In this document: positions 1 through 24,699 of the stretch, piece after piece
Layout of the letters: every line of letters begins with the position of its first letter
How positions within the stretch are numbered: the stretch's first letter is position 1
Source of the DNA: Candidula unifasciata
Taxonomy: Eukaryota; Mollusca; Gastropoda; Stylommatophora; Geomitridae
DNA length: 64,000 bases
Assembly (NCBI GenBank): GCA_905116865.2
Contig: CAJHNH020007046.1
Location: forward strand, 166,001-230,000
Direction: 5' to 3'
Made by a program: the position numbers and the translations under genes
The notes under the pieces: model-generated
Seen by the model: only the letters and a program-made list of their open reading frames with translations
Databases searched by the model: none
What the model was told of the DNA's origin: nothing

Positions 1-201
1 ATCCATGACGAGCTCGGTTTTCATAAAGTCTGTTCACGGTGGGTACCAAGAAAGCTTACTGCCTCAGACTTAGATGTGCAAAATGTGGTGCAAATGTTCC
101 TTCATGACCAACCAAAAACCTTTCATTTGGAGGGAATATGTAAGCTTGTTGAAAGTTAGGAAAAATGCATTGATACAGGGGGAGATTGCATAGAAAAATG
201 A
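1..201 (+). pseudogene. Internally deleted mariner-like transposase remnant
   Basis: Frame 1 reads IHDELGFHKVCSRWVPRKLT, the end of the N-terminal DNA-binding part of mariner/SETMAR-like transposases. It then jumps within about 10 residues to FLHDQPKTFHLEGICKLVE, a stop, and EKCIDTGG with terminal IEK, which is the C-terminus of the same protein. The catalytic core with the DDD/E residues is missing. The copy is cut by the window edge. Confidence 0.65.
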
Positions 202-249
202 TGTGCATCCTGAAACCCTAGCTTCATGTAAATGAATTGTAGAACAGAA

Positions 250-432
250 AAGTGAAGCTAATTTTTCCCTCTCTCTCTCTCTCTGCTGTGTGAAAGATGG
301 AAGTTTGGAAGGGCCGAATGTAAGACAGGCCTGCGTGCCTAATTTGTAACCCCTTGAAAATAAAGTTTGTTCGTTCGTTCGTTCGCTTGCTCTCCCTCCC
401 TCCCTCCCTCTCTCTCTCTCTTTCTCTCTCTC
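250..432 (+). repeat. LINE/SINE 3' tail with (TTCG)n and CT-rich microsatellite
   Basis: The block with GGCCTGCGTGCC, CCTTGAAAATAAAGTTTG and then TTCG repeats recurs at about 13300-13385 and 14245-14285. It is the 3' end of a retroposon family with a short tandem tail, followed by (CT)n. Confidence 0.55.
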
Positions 433-884
433 TTATCTACAAATTTTTCATCAGCCAGTTTTGATATTATACCTACCATCATCTGGTCTAATAACTGTCT
501 CCTTTAAATTAAAACACTTCAAACAGCTGGCTTATCAAGTCATGACGATTCTTGCTCTGTCGTCATTATCTAAAATAATACAATAAGTTGTGAACTGGAT
601 TAGAACCATGATAGAATATTTCAATAACTTAACAATTTACCAACAAAAAGAATTTTGTTTCTCAAAACTATGACGAGAACAATTGACTAATATAATAACT
701 AAGTACCAAATTTTTCCATGAATAAGACATGTTTCTGCATATTATTTATTAAGTTTAAAATTGTGGTTCCCCTCATACATGCGATTCAAATATTTATGTA
801 TTTATTTATTTAACATTTTTTTTTTTTAAATAGACATACATGGGGGTCATTTGGGGCTCACATGGAGCAAACATTTAGAAATGC

Positions 885-1700
885 AGAAGGGAAGGCCTTA
901 GCCCTACTAGGGCTAATTAGGAAACTGGCAGGTAAAAGTTGGGGAGCAAATGGAAAAACCCTAAAGAAAGTTTATAAGAAAGCAAAAAAAAAAAAACAAT
1001 AAGAGTTTGGTGCAACACCCTGGTCAGCAGCTTCTAATTCCCATCTACAATCGTTAGATAAAAGAGTAAAAAATAAGGCCCCTAAAATCATCATAGGATC
1101 CTTGAAAACTGCCCCAATCCTGGAGATGCAGAAAATTACTGTAATGTAGACACTGTCCAATAGATTAGGCACTCAAGCTAAGATCCCTACGCAGAAATGT
1201 AATAGTATGCAGTCACATATAATGAAAGCAAGATTGCCAAGACTGGATGATCTGGCAATGGGCATCTCAAACATAGCAGCTTTGGCTATCAGAAGAAAAG
1301 ACTAAAAAAACAGTATCAAGCAGACTTACCCATGAGAACAATACCGCTGAAACCTAGCCTATATCCTTTACCTTGGCAGCAAGGTATGGACACAATACAA
1401 ATAATGACTTCAGTCAATGGACCAACAGCCAGAGATGAGTCCAATGACCTTTGAAGTCAATCAGCTCTCTTATTATGATCTAGGAACACTATCTTGAACA
1501 GTCATGGATACATGATAATAAAATAGATCAGCGATCGGTGCAGAGAAAAATGGAGGTAATCGCATCCTTATCACATACCCAGACAGCCACCACCGCACAA
1601 AGTATACTCTGCAGTGCTTTCTGCCTCACTATGATGGTACACTTTCCCAGTATTCATCAACAGTTGTAGGATTTATTAATGTGATTCTTTGCCACAATGA
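885..1700 (+). mobile_element. Jockey-like LINE remnant (RT thumb to RNase H)
   Basis: About 35 codons stay open (KALALLGLIRKLAG, SWGANGKTLKKVYKKA), matching the end of the reverse transcriptase of jockey-type elements. Beyond that the frame breaks repeatedly, with recognisable pieces to about 1700. It is dead. Confidence 0.6.
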
Positions 1701-1974
1701 CAAGTGATAAATGACATTATAATGTTCCCATATCATCAACGTACAGAGCGTACCACATACACTGCTGCATCTACTTAACAACCATTAACGCCACCTTCCT
1801 TTATCTCTCTCTCTCTCGCATGAATGCGCGCGCTATCAGCCTTTGCGCACAACTAGGGATGGATATTCTTGACTTCTATGAAGTATGCAGTCCTCCAAGA
1901 AGCCACTGAAAACCCCATATTTGATCACTTAAATGTAAACAGTTTAGATTTCTGTGTCAGTTAAGAACCGATAT

Positions 1975-2160
1975 GGAGCTGCTGGCTGAAGGATTAAGAA
2001 TAACGGACTCTTGTGTGAGAGGCACGGGTTCAAATCTTCTGTAAGGTCATTGCTTTTTTTTTTTTTTTTAAACCTGTGGACGTGGGGGTCAAAATTCTAA
2101 CCTATACAGTCTATGGCGATTGCATTAGCCATGGTTCCTAATAATATTATAAGTATATTA
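1975..2160 (+). mobile_element. tRNA-headed SINE (family E)
   Basis: A box B-like GGGTTCAAATC is followed by a T-run and a body with CTAACC, CAGTCTATGGCGA and TAGCCATGG. The same body occurs at 21335-21500 and 21890-22010. Confidence 0.5.
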
Positions 2161-2219
2161 GTAATATTGTTTTCTTATTCCCCCTCCCCCTACCCCCCCC
2201 CCCCCCCTTTTTTTTTGGG

Positions 2220-2480
2220 TTGCTTACACTAGCGACCACAGTTTCGGAAATTTGTGATCTTTTTGGCAATTTCTGTTACCATGGAAACCGTTTGAAACTT
2301 GTTTCGGAAATGTCGGCTGGGGTTTCGGGATGGGTCCTAATCTCTCATGAAATTTTGCGATTGGTGTGATTTTCACCCACTGTAAATAGCTGAAAACGGC
2401 GGGAAGGAACCCGATTAACAGCGCATGTCTACGACAGCCGGACGTCCTCTGTTTTTTCTGTTACATCAGTTTGATTGAAA
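2220..2480. promoter_or_regulatory. CpG-containing unique block with X-box-like and E2F-like motifs
   Basis: This stretch is less AT-rich than its surroundings. It holds GTTACCATGGAAAC (close to the RFX X-box) at about 2275-2288 and GGCGGGAA (E2F-like) near 2398. No adjoining coding exon was found, so a promoter role is only a possibility. Confidence 0.2.
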
Positions 2481-2489
2481 ATAGCGATA

Positions 2490-3425
2490 AGTATTCAGGG
2501 TTGGCTTTAGGCTTTACCTGTTACTAGACATGGTAATGCTAGTTATAATTGAATTCTCCGTCCAATTTTACATTTTTATATAAAATTTCTTTCTTGTCAG
2601 TGGCTAGGTAGATGTACAATGACATTTTTCAGGCAATCGCTGGCTCAGCCAGTGGCTGTGTCTCATTGCCTGCCATCTTGTCCAATGACAGTCAAATGTA
2701 AACAAAGCCAAAACGATAAGTGCCCAGTTTGGTTGCACAGAGAAAACTTCTTGTTTCTGGGTCACAAGTTTTAGCAGCTGCTTTCTACATCTCATCTCCA
2801 CATATCTCAGCTCAGAAATGACATACAAGCCTAAATGAGGTACAGCTGGAAAGAGGTTGTTTACAGCTATCTAACTGTGCTGGTTTTATTGGTGTAGAGG
2901 GCATTTTAAAAATTTTAAAGTAACTAGCTTACACACAGAAAATAAGCAGCCGTGGGTTTTTTTTTCCAGGGCCTATGCTCTATGGGAAATAAATAAATGA
3001 CAGGATTGTGACCTGTGGAATGTTTACCTAAACTGAGTTCCAGGCTGTATGACGATCTACAAAGACGTGATATTCTGCTCCACTGCTACAGTACTAGTCT
3101 CCAAGGCAACAGGATTCTCGGAAGCTGCAGTTAGTTGAGTTGAGGGACTCAACTGTGTTGTCTCCTGTCACAGCAGTCACCTGGTTATTTATAAACCTAC
3201 TGTTTTTAAATTTAATGCTGTAACATGCCAATGAAAAACACGAGTCTGTCGGTAGTTATTTAATTCCAAGGCAAAGGTCCACAAAACCGCCCACAGTTTA
3301 TCCTGTGCATTGCTCAAACTACAACACCTCCCTACAAGAAGCAGAACATTATTTTTCCAAAGTATCTAAGTATTTCCGGTTCAAAGTTCTAGCTATTAAA
3401 AAATTAGAATGGGAAGAATGTAAAC
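2490..3425. other. No gene seen; AT-rich unique sequence
   Basis: Only short open frames without family resemblance. Nothing repetitive was recognised except a short T-run near 2955. Confidence 0.4.
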
Positions 3426-3429
3426 AGAA

Positions 3430-5640
3430 CTAAATGTTGCGAAATCAAGTCTTTATCAACGAATAAAGCAACACGAAGCAATGCGCATCATACTTGGCTC
3501 ACCCACTGCCTTCTCTATTACTGGACTGGAGCTGGTCGTGGCTCACCAAAGACACACCATATAGGGCAATGAAATGCCTACTAGATTTAACAGATATAAA
3601 CAGCAGGTTTGAAATACGCCAAGCGTGTGCCTATCTCAAAATTACTGAGGTCTTTACACGCCCACTGCACGATGAACTAAATACACGTAAAAGGCTTGTC
3701 ATTGACTATGGTCTGTGCCTCCTCGCTGTCCGCAGAACCCAACTAGAAAGACTAAACCGAGTAAAAAAAAGATGTCCATGGACTTACACTGGGTTGCACA
3801 AGACACCTCCTGCAACGCCATGCGAAATGTCCTGGGTTTGCCGACGATGGCTAACAGACACAAAGTGGCACAGGTCAAGGCGTACGTGAGGGTATCGGCA
3901 GACGTTAACCACCCACTGCACAAAGCTATGCATGAAATTTCTGCGTCTCAAAAAATGCCGCTCCTGGATGGCCAAGGCTGAAGATTTAATCCAGCAGGTA
4001 TGTGACCTAGACGAAAAAAAAGGAACGAATACATCAGTAGACATTTGTGGCATCTCAGGTTGTCATCACACTCGGAAGGTACTGCAGGTGCGGCACGTAT
4101 ATGCCGCCTCAGATGCCGAAACAGGAGACAATAAAAACAAACTTCTCATGATAATAATTAGTTGTAGTACCTACTAGGTAGGTAGGCTCACGGCCAGCTC
4201 CAGATTTATAAATCTGGAGCTGGCCGTGGTAGGCTGCTGCATCGGAGGAATGAGCACGCATGGAAATGCCCAATGTGCAGCAATGTCAATAGTAATAACA
4301 TTACGTAACATAACATGTACATACAACAGACTTAAACAAAGCTAGTCTTGGTTGGCCCGGGCAGAGACAGTACTTAAACGGGTGATTTCATTTCAATATA
4401 TAAACAGTGTCGGCTCTGTGGCTAAGTCGATGCGAACGCTTCGTAAAGCCCGGATGCCGAGTTCGATCCCAGCTGCGGGCCATACGCCTTGCGTTGGTTT
4501 CGACAGTGGTATCAGGGAGCCGACCGTCCAGGTGCAATGGCAAACTACTGGACGTAAATTTGCCTAGTGAAACCACACAACAGCCAGGGGCTAATGGGGT
4601 TGGTTCTGCAACGTCCTGTAAAGGATACGCAACTAACCTTTTATATAAACCGTGGAGAGGAACGTATACCCATGCCAAGTAAACTTATCATCCTGACAAG
4701 ACAAATCCGTGATTCGGCGCCACTTATAGCTGGAGCAGAAGTGAAAGCATTGGTGGAGGAACACGCATCACCGGAAGATGCTTTTATATTAAATAAAGAC
4801 GGTTCTGTTATTCGTCAGAAGTACACATCGGCGATCGGGTCGCCCATTACCTGTCCGGTAGACGACTTTGTCGACAGTATGCAAAGTATTAGAGTCTGTC
4901 TCCTTTGACTGCATTAACACTGCAGGAGTCCTTTTCAGGACTCTTGGTGGCGTGCGGTGTTAAGCCATTTTATATGGCGCACATAACCTAGTCACAATTA
5001 CAACCTAAAACTTCGGGCATTCCAATCTGGAAAACTACCTGATTTACGAGTCACTACTCTCTAAAACAGACAGTCGGTGTAAGGTAACTATGCAATGGAT
5101 ATCATCCCACTGTGGAGTTTCCGGAAATGAAAGAGCTGATAAACTAGCTAAGGAAGCTGCAAATGAAGAACTACCTGACGTACCAGTCTCTTTTCAGCAA
5201 AAGAAGAGAATAATCAAATCAATCAAAAAGCCACCAAGACGATTACCATTTTATGGACAGACCAGATATCAAGTTATTATTCTACACCTTAGAACAGGAC
5301 GCAATCGACTTCGCAGCCACATGTACACACAATTTAAAAATCGGCGAATCAGCCATGTGCACGTTTGGATTGGCACCTGAGACAACAGATCACGTCCTCC
5401 AAGACTGTCCTAAATACAACATATCAAGGCAAAACATTTGGCCAAGAGAAACATCGGTGCAAGTCAAAATTTACAGGTAGTTGAATGAATTACAAAAGAC
5501 AGTGAATGTCATACTAGAGACAACATTGCAGATACAGATAATTTATTTCAAGCGAATGAAAGAAGAAGAATGGTCATCAATGGACAGGAGAGACATCATC
5601 AATGCCATAGGCTTTAAAGTTTTCAGTTTCATTTAAAAAG
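3430..5640 (+). mobile_element. LINE remnant (RT C-terminus, RNase H, zinc-type tail) split by a SINE
   Basis: 3430-4000 encodes a broken reverse-transcriptase C-terminus with two similar blocks (TPYRAMKCLLDLT and TSCNAMRNVLGLP), so the end of RT is duplicated or fused from two copies. 4643-5640 continues into RNase H: DAFILNKDGSVI, then WISSHCGVSGNERADKLAKE (the HCGxxGNExAD motif), then LAPETTDHVLQDCP. Several frameshifts make it inactive. A related 3' piece lies at 60545-60640. Confidence 0.7.
4410..4642 (+). mobile_element. tRNA-derived SINE (family A) inside the LINE
   Basis: It has box A-like TGGCTAAGTCGATGCG and box B GTTCGATCCC, then a 150-bp body. It is flanked by ATATAAACAGTG (4398-4409) and ATATAAACCGTG (4643-4654), a target duplication with one mismatch. 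Other copies are at 55799-56021 (+) and, on the minus strand, about 11155-11265, 36256-36640 and 39100-39350. Confidence 0.8.
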
Positions 5641-6129
5641 GATTTTCCACTGAATAGACTTCATACCTTGGGTGTATCAACTGGAGCCGCGAGATAGGAA
5701 AAGCATGCGGGAGCCACCCGTCGTTACATCAACCTGAACAGAATGGGAGCTTGTAACATAAAAACACTTAGATACGCACAGGAGGCGACCGGAGCACTTA
5801 TGGTTATGTCCAATAAAGGTGATCGTGAATATGATTAACTCCTTGAGCGCCAGGTTTTACAGGAAATTCCCGTATGTATACATAACCAATATGAAAACCA
5901 TGGGTTTAGTGCTTTCAGATATGCTAAATAGAGGGGAAGTCAGATTTTTTAAAATGTTATGACCAATCATGTAAAGGACTGAAACATATTACATGTTGGG
6001 TGTGATTCCCAATAGTGCTTCTCCCACATCATATGTTGTTTGGGACTGAAAGGGTTAATGAACAATGCAACAAGAATAGCTTATAGGGGTCAACTGTCTC
6101 GATACAAGCTTCTTCTTCGTAGAGTACAT

Positions 6130-7290
6130 GCCGTGTGACGTTGGCAGTTATGTTTCTCCACAGCCTTCTGCCTCGTGTACTTTCAGTAAACTCTGACACA
6201 GATGAACCTCCATGTCATGATATCAAACTGTCCATCTTTTTTTTTTTTTTCCGAGTGTCCCTCTGCTTCTCTTCCAACTTTCATACTGTCACGATGTACT
6301 CCAGTTTTCTCTTTTTCATGACATAACCAAAGAATGTAGATTGTCTCTTTCTGATGTGGACAGTCTCTTCGTGAGTGTCTTTCAAGACATCTTCATTACT
6401 CATTTTATCTGTCCAGGGTATTCTCATCATTCGTATATAAAACCACACCTTCGCAGCTTCAAAATAATTTTTCATGAATCTACCTATTGTCCATGATTCA
6501 CTTCCATATATCAAGGTAGGATTTATATAGCCTTTAAGAATTATTTTTATCGTCTCAATTGGCAAAGAAAGAATTCATAAGATATTTTTACATACAAACA
6601 TATACTTAGTTGCCCCTTTTCTATCTTGGGGTGTAGAGGTTTGCCAGAGAGAAGGCCAGACTTCTCTTTCATCAGTTTTCTTTCTGTCTTTGTTCCATTC
6701 CAGTCCTCTGTCAGTCAAGGACTGTCGGGTGTTGTCTTCCCAGCTGACCCTGTGTCGCTCAGGGAGTCTGGTTTCCTGGTTCTTAGCCTCCCATGGTGGC
6801 CGATTTTCTCCCGTCCTGCATACATGTCCAAACCAGGTTTGTAAGGCCTGAGTTTCAAGTTCTTGACACACTGTCTGACTGCAGACTTTTCCCCTTCTTG
6901 CCGCTTGGACCACCTTTGTCCTTTGTCAGATATCTCTTTTCTGAAGTCTGCAGCTGGCTTCTGTGAGCTGTTGTCATTGCCCATCATTCACACACATAGG
7001 TCAGGACTGGTACAAAGGTAGAGCCCTAAACAGACATTTTCGTCCTCTTGCCAATTTCTCTTTTCCTAAGAAACCCTCAGTTAATGGCCTGGAAGTCTCC
7101 CAGCAGCCACTGTTTGTTGTAGCCAGCTTAGTCTTAATGCCTCCGTTTCGGTCTATTACAACTCCAAGGTATTTGAACTGGCTGATCTGCTCCAAAGCAT
7201 ACTGTCCAGTCATGTTCTGATATTTCTTCTCCTCTCTTGGGATCACCGTGGTTTTATTTTGGAGACACTGATGGTGATCCCTCTCTTCTC
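6130..7290 (-). mobile_element. LINE remnant, reverse transcriptase C-terminal half (family F)
   Basis: Minus-strand fragments read SQFKYLGVVIDRNGGIKTK, then [29 protein letters not shown] and RKRQSTFFGYVMKK. These are the RT thumb and C-terminal motifs (KYLG, YGSExW, FxGHVxR) of a non-LTR retrotransposon. It is broken by frameshifts. 53985-54300 is a second copy of the 3' half. Confidence 0.75.
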
Positions 7291-7576
7291 AAGTAAAATA
7301 TTCTTCATTTTGTAAAATGCTGCCTTTGCTTAAAGCTAATTAAACTAACAGAACTATAAAGTAAACGTCTGATTGTATAACCGTCTCGCCTTTCCCCTGA
7401 GTGTCAGGCCTCTGCCAGATCTCCTTTTTCAACATTTTCATCTGGTTAACTAAGAAATATAATGAGCACAGAGCAAGGGGAAGACCACGCAAGAGATTGA
7501 GCAAAATCTTCAGGTGCAACCTAACATAAATGAACACCAACTTGTAAAATGCATTGTAAAAGAGCACAAATGATCC

Positions 7577-7935
7577 TTACATCTCCTGCAAACACCTTAC
7601 TGAGGTAAACAGTGGAAGAGAAGAAGAAGAACTAATCGTCTTGCTTTTTCCTCCAAGACTCAAGTGGCGCCCACAGCCTGCAGATACTCCCAATGCTTCA
7701 TTCTCTCCAGCTACGGTTTTTTCAGTATTTCCCACAGGCCAGAGATCACCTTTGCCTTGTGCATTTGGAATCAGTCCAGCCAACCTACCTGCCCATTCAT
7801 TCCCAAACACGCCTACATAGCCTAGGCTAAATATCCCCACACCTCTCACCACCTGCGACCTCTGGATTGATGTGACCCATTCCATATGAAGAAAACTGCC
7901 AGCCACCTTCCTGAGCACGTTTTGCAAATCCAATG
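7577..7935 (-). mobile_element. LINE RNase H fragment
   Basis: The minus strand reads MEWVTSIQRSQVVRGVGIF, GYVGVFGNEWAGRLAG, a decayed form of the RNase H motif HAGVxGNExADRLAG, then GKGDLWPVGNTEKTVAGENE. It is partial and inactive. Confidence 0.65.
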
Positions 7936-8461
7936 CTATGACAAAATAAAATAACTGTTATATAATATTCAACTAAATAAAACAACACGCCAACGCTTTG
8001 TGTGAAAAAAATATGTGCTATTTATCAATATAATATTTTCAAAGGAATGTTTTAGTGAAAGGCTTTATGTGATAACTGTTCCATATAAAGAGAAAACTAA
8101 GAGTGAACAAAACATTCTAGTTAACAATGATCATTCAAAGGAGATTAAGGCCTCGCCTTGGAATATTTCCGAAGAGACATACTGATAGCAGCCAACCTCC
8201 ATTGTGGAGAAATCACAGGTAAATACATGTTATAACTTTTACAGACAACATCCTTAATCCATTTGTATCTCTCCAAATATGGCACAGCCAAACAACCAAT
8301 CATCACTATTCTATAACTGGTCAGATTTTGCAGCATTATCATGACACTATTCTTCATCTCTGTGATGCATCTTTCAATTAACACCTTTGACTTTAATGTT
8401 TATTTGTAACTGATTTCTTTGGTACTGCCTTAATATATATCTTCCCATTATGCACGCTGAG

Positions 8462-8690
8462 TCTGATTTTTTTTTTTTTTTTTTTTTTTTTACTTTCTTC
8501 TTCTTCGCGTACACCAGCTGTAAACTCTGGTGCAAAGTTCTGGCTGTTTGCCCACTTCTGGACCAATCTTGCTCCAGAAGTTGAGTTTTGCATGTAAATC
8601 CATTCTATACATCTGGCTTATTTGTCTGCAGACTGCTGGTTTCTTGCCTCTCAGGCAGATGCCCTCCAACTTTGAATGAAACTTCTTTTA
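8462..8690 (-). mobile_element. GAA-tailed retroposon (family C), truncated
   Basis: This is the reverse complement of the 280-bp element described at 45132-45412, keeping its 3' two thirds and TTCTTCTTCG tail (GAA on the element strand). A T25-type run lies next to it. Confidence 0.6.
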
Positions 8691-9394
8691 GCTGGCTCTT
8701 ATGACATGGCAGTAGGCCTATTTATGTTTTTCCTCGACAATGAGGCTCCGGGAAGTTTTTTACTATACCTAAACATTTCTAGCATTTTACACCCTGATTT
8801 ACTAATATATTTCACTGAAATAAATATTTCTTTATATTATGATCACCAGCCGCAACCCATGGCATCTATCTTCTATATCTACCATTATATATTTACTATA
8901 TAATGAAACAAATCAGCAGGCAGTATACACAGCAATCATTAACTTACAAAATGTTGCATTTGTTTTCTTCTCAACACCCCCAACATTAGGCAAAGAAGAT
9001 ATCACACATGAGAGAAGTCAATCAGAATACACCATGTTTTCCCAAATTTGGCGGTCGTCTCATTTATGGAATCTGCCTAAAATATTTACTTCTTCATTGT
9101 GGGCTAAAAACTAAGGGCCACTTTTACATGGGGGTGTCTCATATGGGGAGATATCCAGCAATTAAAAACTCTTCACCAATAACAAATAACATAATCCCAT
9201 CAGTGGTCAATATATTGTGTTCATTGCATAAATCTATGAGGGTTCCGATCCCACATTAATAAACTCATCAGTGTTGGGTGGCAAGTTACCATGTCTTTGC
9301 TGATTGACTATTTTTGTGAACATATTTACCATGTTTCCATACAATTTCAGTTATTTGTAAATAATGTTCCTTCTCCAATATCTAAGTAAAGTAA

Positions 9395-9672
9395 GTACAA
9401 AGTAAAGGATCCTTTACATGCCTTCAGTCATATTAAGCATATAGGACTTGACCTATATTTTATAGACCAATCAGCACTTGGTGAGTGATGTGGTCAGCAT
9501 CACGCTGGCCGCCTTCAGTTCCCAGGACTTTACCTGGTACCTCCTCAAGGCTGGGTCGACCTGGGAGCCAAAGTCATTTTTGTTTTAAAAAAGGCCGGCT
9601 CCGTCATGACCTGAACTCATGACCTTCGAATTCATAGGTGAGCGTCTTGCCGCTATATCACGGCGACTCCCT
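9395..9672 (-). mobile_element. SINE (family B), minus orientation
   Basis: It shares the body with 58540-58805: GTGGTCAGCATCAC, CCGCC, CCCAGGACT, AAGGCTGGGTCGACCTGGGAG. The minus-strand head resembles a tRNA gene (GTGATATAGCGGCAAGACGC and GGTCATGAGTTCAGGTC). A plus-oriented relative is at 62075-62235 and a short piece at 33835-33945. Confidence 0.6.
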
Positions 9673-9829
9673 CTCCAATATCTAAACATAACTTTTCTCT
9701 CCCTGCCAATTCAACTCAAAGGTTTAGTTTTTCTCTGCAGATCTATTTTTAACAACAAAAATAACAATTGATTCTCTAGGCAACCAATGCTAAATACACT
9801 TTAGTAAGTATCGGGTCTCTGTGGCAAAG

Positions 9830-10200
9830 TCATCAAGCAGTTTGCCTTGCGCTCTGAAGGTCACTGTCCATTCACTTTTGCAATGAGCTCCAATGCACTT
9901 CTGCCTCTCAGTACAGAACTATCTGTACAGATAATCACATCAACTGGGTGGGAATTGTTGCAAATCAGCTGCTGAACTTCTGATTCTGCAGCCACCACTG
10001 GTTAGTTGCTGCACAATGTGAACAGAACCCTACACGATTCTTTGTTTGGACACTTTGACCCACTGCTCCCAATATTTTCCAAGCATACACAGATCTTTGT
10101 CTACCTCTGTCTGTGAATCCAAGATTTTTCATTTAACAGTTTGTGGCCCTTAGCTGTACCCAGGGCTTCATTCAGATGGGTCGAAGAAGGTACAAATAAA
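9830..10200 (-). mobile_element. LINE fragment at the RT/RNase H junction
   Basis: The minus strand encodes ESEVQQLICNNSHPVDVIIC followed by TDSSVLRGRSALEL, the first RNase H strand (consensus YTDGSVxRGxxSAW). It is related to 45430-45800. Confidence 0.55.
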
Positions 10201-10539
10201 TTAATCAAGTGTGTTGAAACAGGTACACATACACTAATCAAACCAACTAATTCAACTACAATACATAACTAAAGGAAAGATACAACAGCAGCAGCACCAA
10301 GTTTAATGTTGTGTAGTCTATGAGTTTGATGGACTTGTTTGCGTGTGCTGATCCATTCTATCATATGTCCTCTGATATCCTGGAAATATGTTCACACATG
10401 ACAAAATATTAGTTCATTTATACTGGTCATTCAACGTTTCTATAGCTACAGAAAAATGCATTGTTCAAAACAATTTTTTTCTGTTGTAAATGTAAATAAT
10501 GCCGACACAAACAATACACTGCACAACCTATTGCTTTTA

Positions 10540-10736
10540 TTGATAACTGGTTATTCATTCATTAATTCAGTAGCATGTCCCTCGCGGAACCTCGCTGCCA
10601 TAACAACCCTCCGGAAAACCTTCCTATCCTGAGCAAGATGTCCTGCGTCTGATACACCCATCTGGAGATCATCTGCCACATCCTGCACCCATCTTCTCCT
10701 TGGTCTTCCTCTTCCTCTCTGGTTGTACAAGAGCAT
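10540..10736 (-). mobile_element. LINE 3' end (GRGRPRRRW family)
   Basis: It encodes RGRGRPRRRWVQDVADDLQ and GHLAQDRKVFRRVVMAARFR, then a TGAATGAA-type tail. It is over 90% the same as 20940-21215 on the other strand. It is 5'-truncated, as is usual for LINEs. Confidence 0.75.
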
Positions 10737-11154
10737 TATATCAGGTCTCTTTAGGAAGTATTCAACCTGTGGGTGAAATCAGGAGATTGGTTGATTCTGA
10801 TCTCTTTCAAGTGGTCTTCTTGGAACTAAACACACTTTTTCCAATGGTCCTGCCATGGATGGAAGGAAGTCCTTTATATTTATGGAATTCCACTTGCTCG
10901 TCATGTACTGTGTAATGTTTTGTCAAAGCTCAAATCAATATCCTCTTGTAGCTTTTGCAGCTTGAAAACAGCTAAAGGTTGCAAGGTCTGATTAACAAAG
11001 AAGAGAATTTCTGTAACTGGCCAAAAATATTGTAACCAAGTGCAAAAAATGGGTAGGGAATGTTGTCAGACTAGAGCCGTCCTTGTACAAGTGTCTGGCT
11101 ATTTGCCTAATACAGCATCGTGAATGCAAAAAACTACTTTCAGTTAGCATCTTT

Positions 11155-11265
11155 TAAAGGATGTGACAGAACCAACTTCAGTTATTGTACAATCAATAGT
11201 TTACAATTGCTTCTCAACAGTTGGCACTCCATACCATTGTCAATATCAATGCAAAGTGGTCTGCA
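11155..11265 (-). mobile_element. SINE family A fragment
   Basis: The order CAGAACCAAC, CAGTTGGCACTCC, ATACCATTGTCAA is the reverse complement of the SINE at 4410-4642. It is diverged. Confidence 0.45.
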
Positions 11266-11319
11266 GTAAAAAACACTTGCAATTGGAATCATACAAGATA
11301 TTTAAGAACTACAAAGCGC

Positions 11320-11610
11320 ATTTGCTACGCCTAAGCCACACAGCATATGAGACTTTCTACAGCTGAACATATGGGAGGGAGGCAAGAGGAAGACCAAGGA
11401 AGAGATGGATAAATGGTGTAGCCGAAATCTGCAAAAAGATGAACAAATCCATCACCTAAGTCACCAGAGCAGCACAAGACAGATACAGAAAACCACGAAA
11501 CTGGGCTACAACCTGGTATCAGTGCGACGACAAAAGAAAAAGAAGAAGCCTCACAGAAGATGACATATCTGATATTAAGGTTCACTGTGTGCATGCAGGA
11601 GTCACAGAAA
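11320..11610 (+). mobile_element. LINE 3' end (RGRPRKRW family)
   Basis: It encodes GRPRKRWINGVAEICKKMNK, then RNWATTWYQ and an AAGAAGAAG-type tail. 31735-31910 is a related, more decayed copy. Confidence 0.6.
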
Positions 11611-12026
11611 ACAAATGATATGATTATGTCATTGATACACAGGCAACTGCGGATTGCAGATTGTGGCGAGGTATGATCTCCCACGCCAGTCGGCAAAGGT
11701 TCTTGATGACGATGATGATGTCATTGATACACAACTGCCTGCTGAATCGTCTGACTGGCTTCCACTTGGGTATCACCAACCCTTTTTATGCAACACAGCT
11801 GTTCAAGTTGTTACATTAATTTGTGGTAATTTACACTCAGACAGGTGCTCACTACACTAGCTCACTCATAGACTTTCTGACTCAGCTTGTGACTGGAATC
11901 ATTGGCATAGGCGGTTGAGCAACTATGGGCCAAGCTCGTTTGCTGTGATCAGTGTATTTTCCTCATATGATTCACTGGAATCTGGGCTGTTCTCTCCTAA
12001 AGCTCGACATAAGTGATTCTGCCATA

Positions 12027-24502
<12,476 letters not shown>

Positions 24503-24504
24503 GG

Positions 24505-24690
24505 CGACCTACTTATTATAGTTTAATAATTAATAGACAGAACGATGCCGCGTTGAGAGTCCTAGCGGTCTGCTGTTTCAATCTATGCTCTCTAAAAAGG
24601 TCAAGTATCTAAATCTTCTCAATGAGAGAAATGCAGTCAACCAAACGTCAACATAAGTTGTGGAACCCGGAAGTACAACTTTTACATATA
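24505..24690. promoter_or_regulatory. Candidate PDZD11 promoter / divergent promoter with ANAPC13
   Basis: This is the sequence just upstream of the PDZD11 start codon. It carries CCGGAAGT at 24667-24674, the standard ETS/GABP site of animal housekeeping and bidirectional promoters, and no TATA box at a fitting place. ANAPC13 starts on the opposite strand 2.7 kb away, and its first coding exon begins with an acceptor, so its first, non-coding exon may lie here. The site is seen; its use as a shared promoter is inference. Confidence 0.45.
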
Positions 24691-24699
24691 TTCCATAGA

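Noticed and set aside
4425..4490. Possible tRNA gene (GTTCGATCCC)
   Set aside because: Part of a 233-bp SINE with target duplication; cloverleaf not closed.
8145..8384. Candidate downstream PDZD11 exon (frame containing ISMSLRKYSK)
   Set aside because: Resemblance to the PDZD11 helix region is superficial; the true helix exon was found at 12131-12027.
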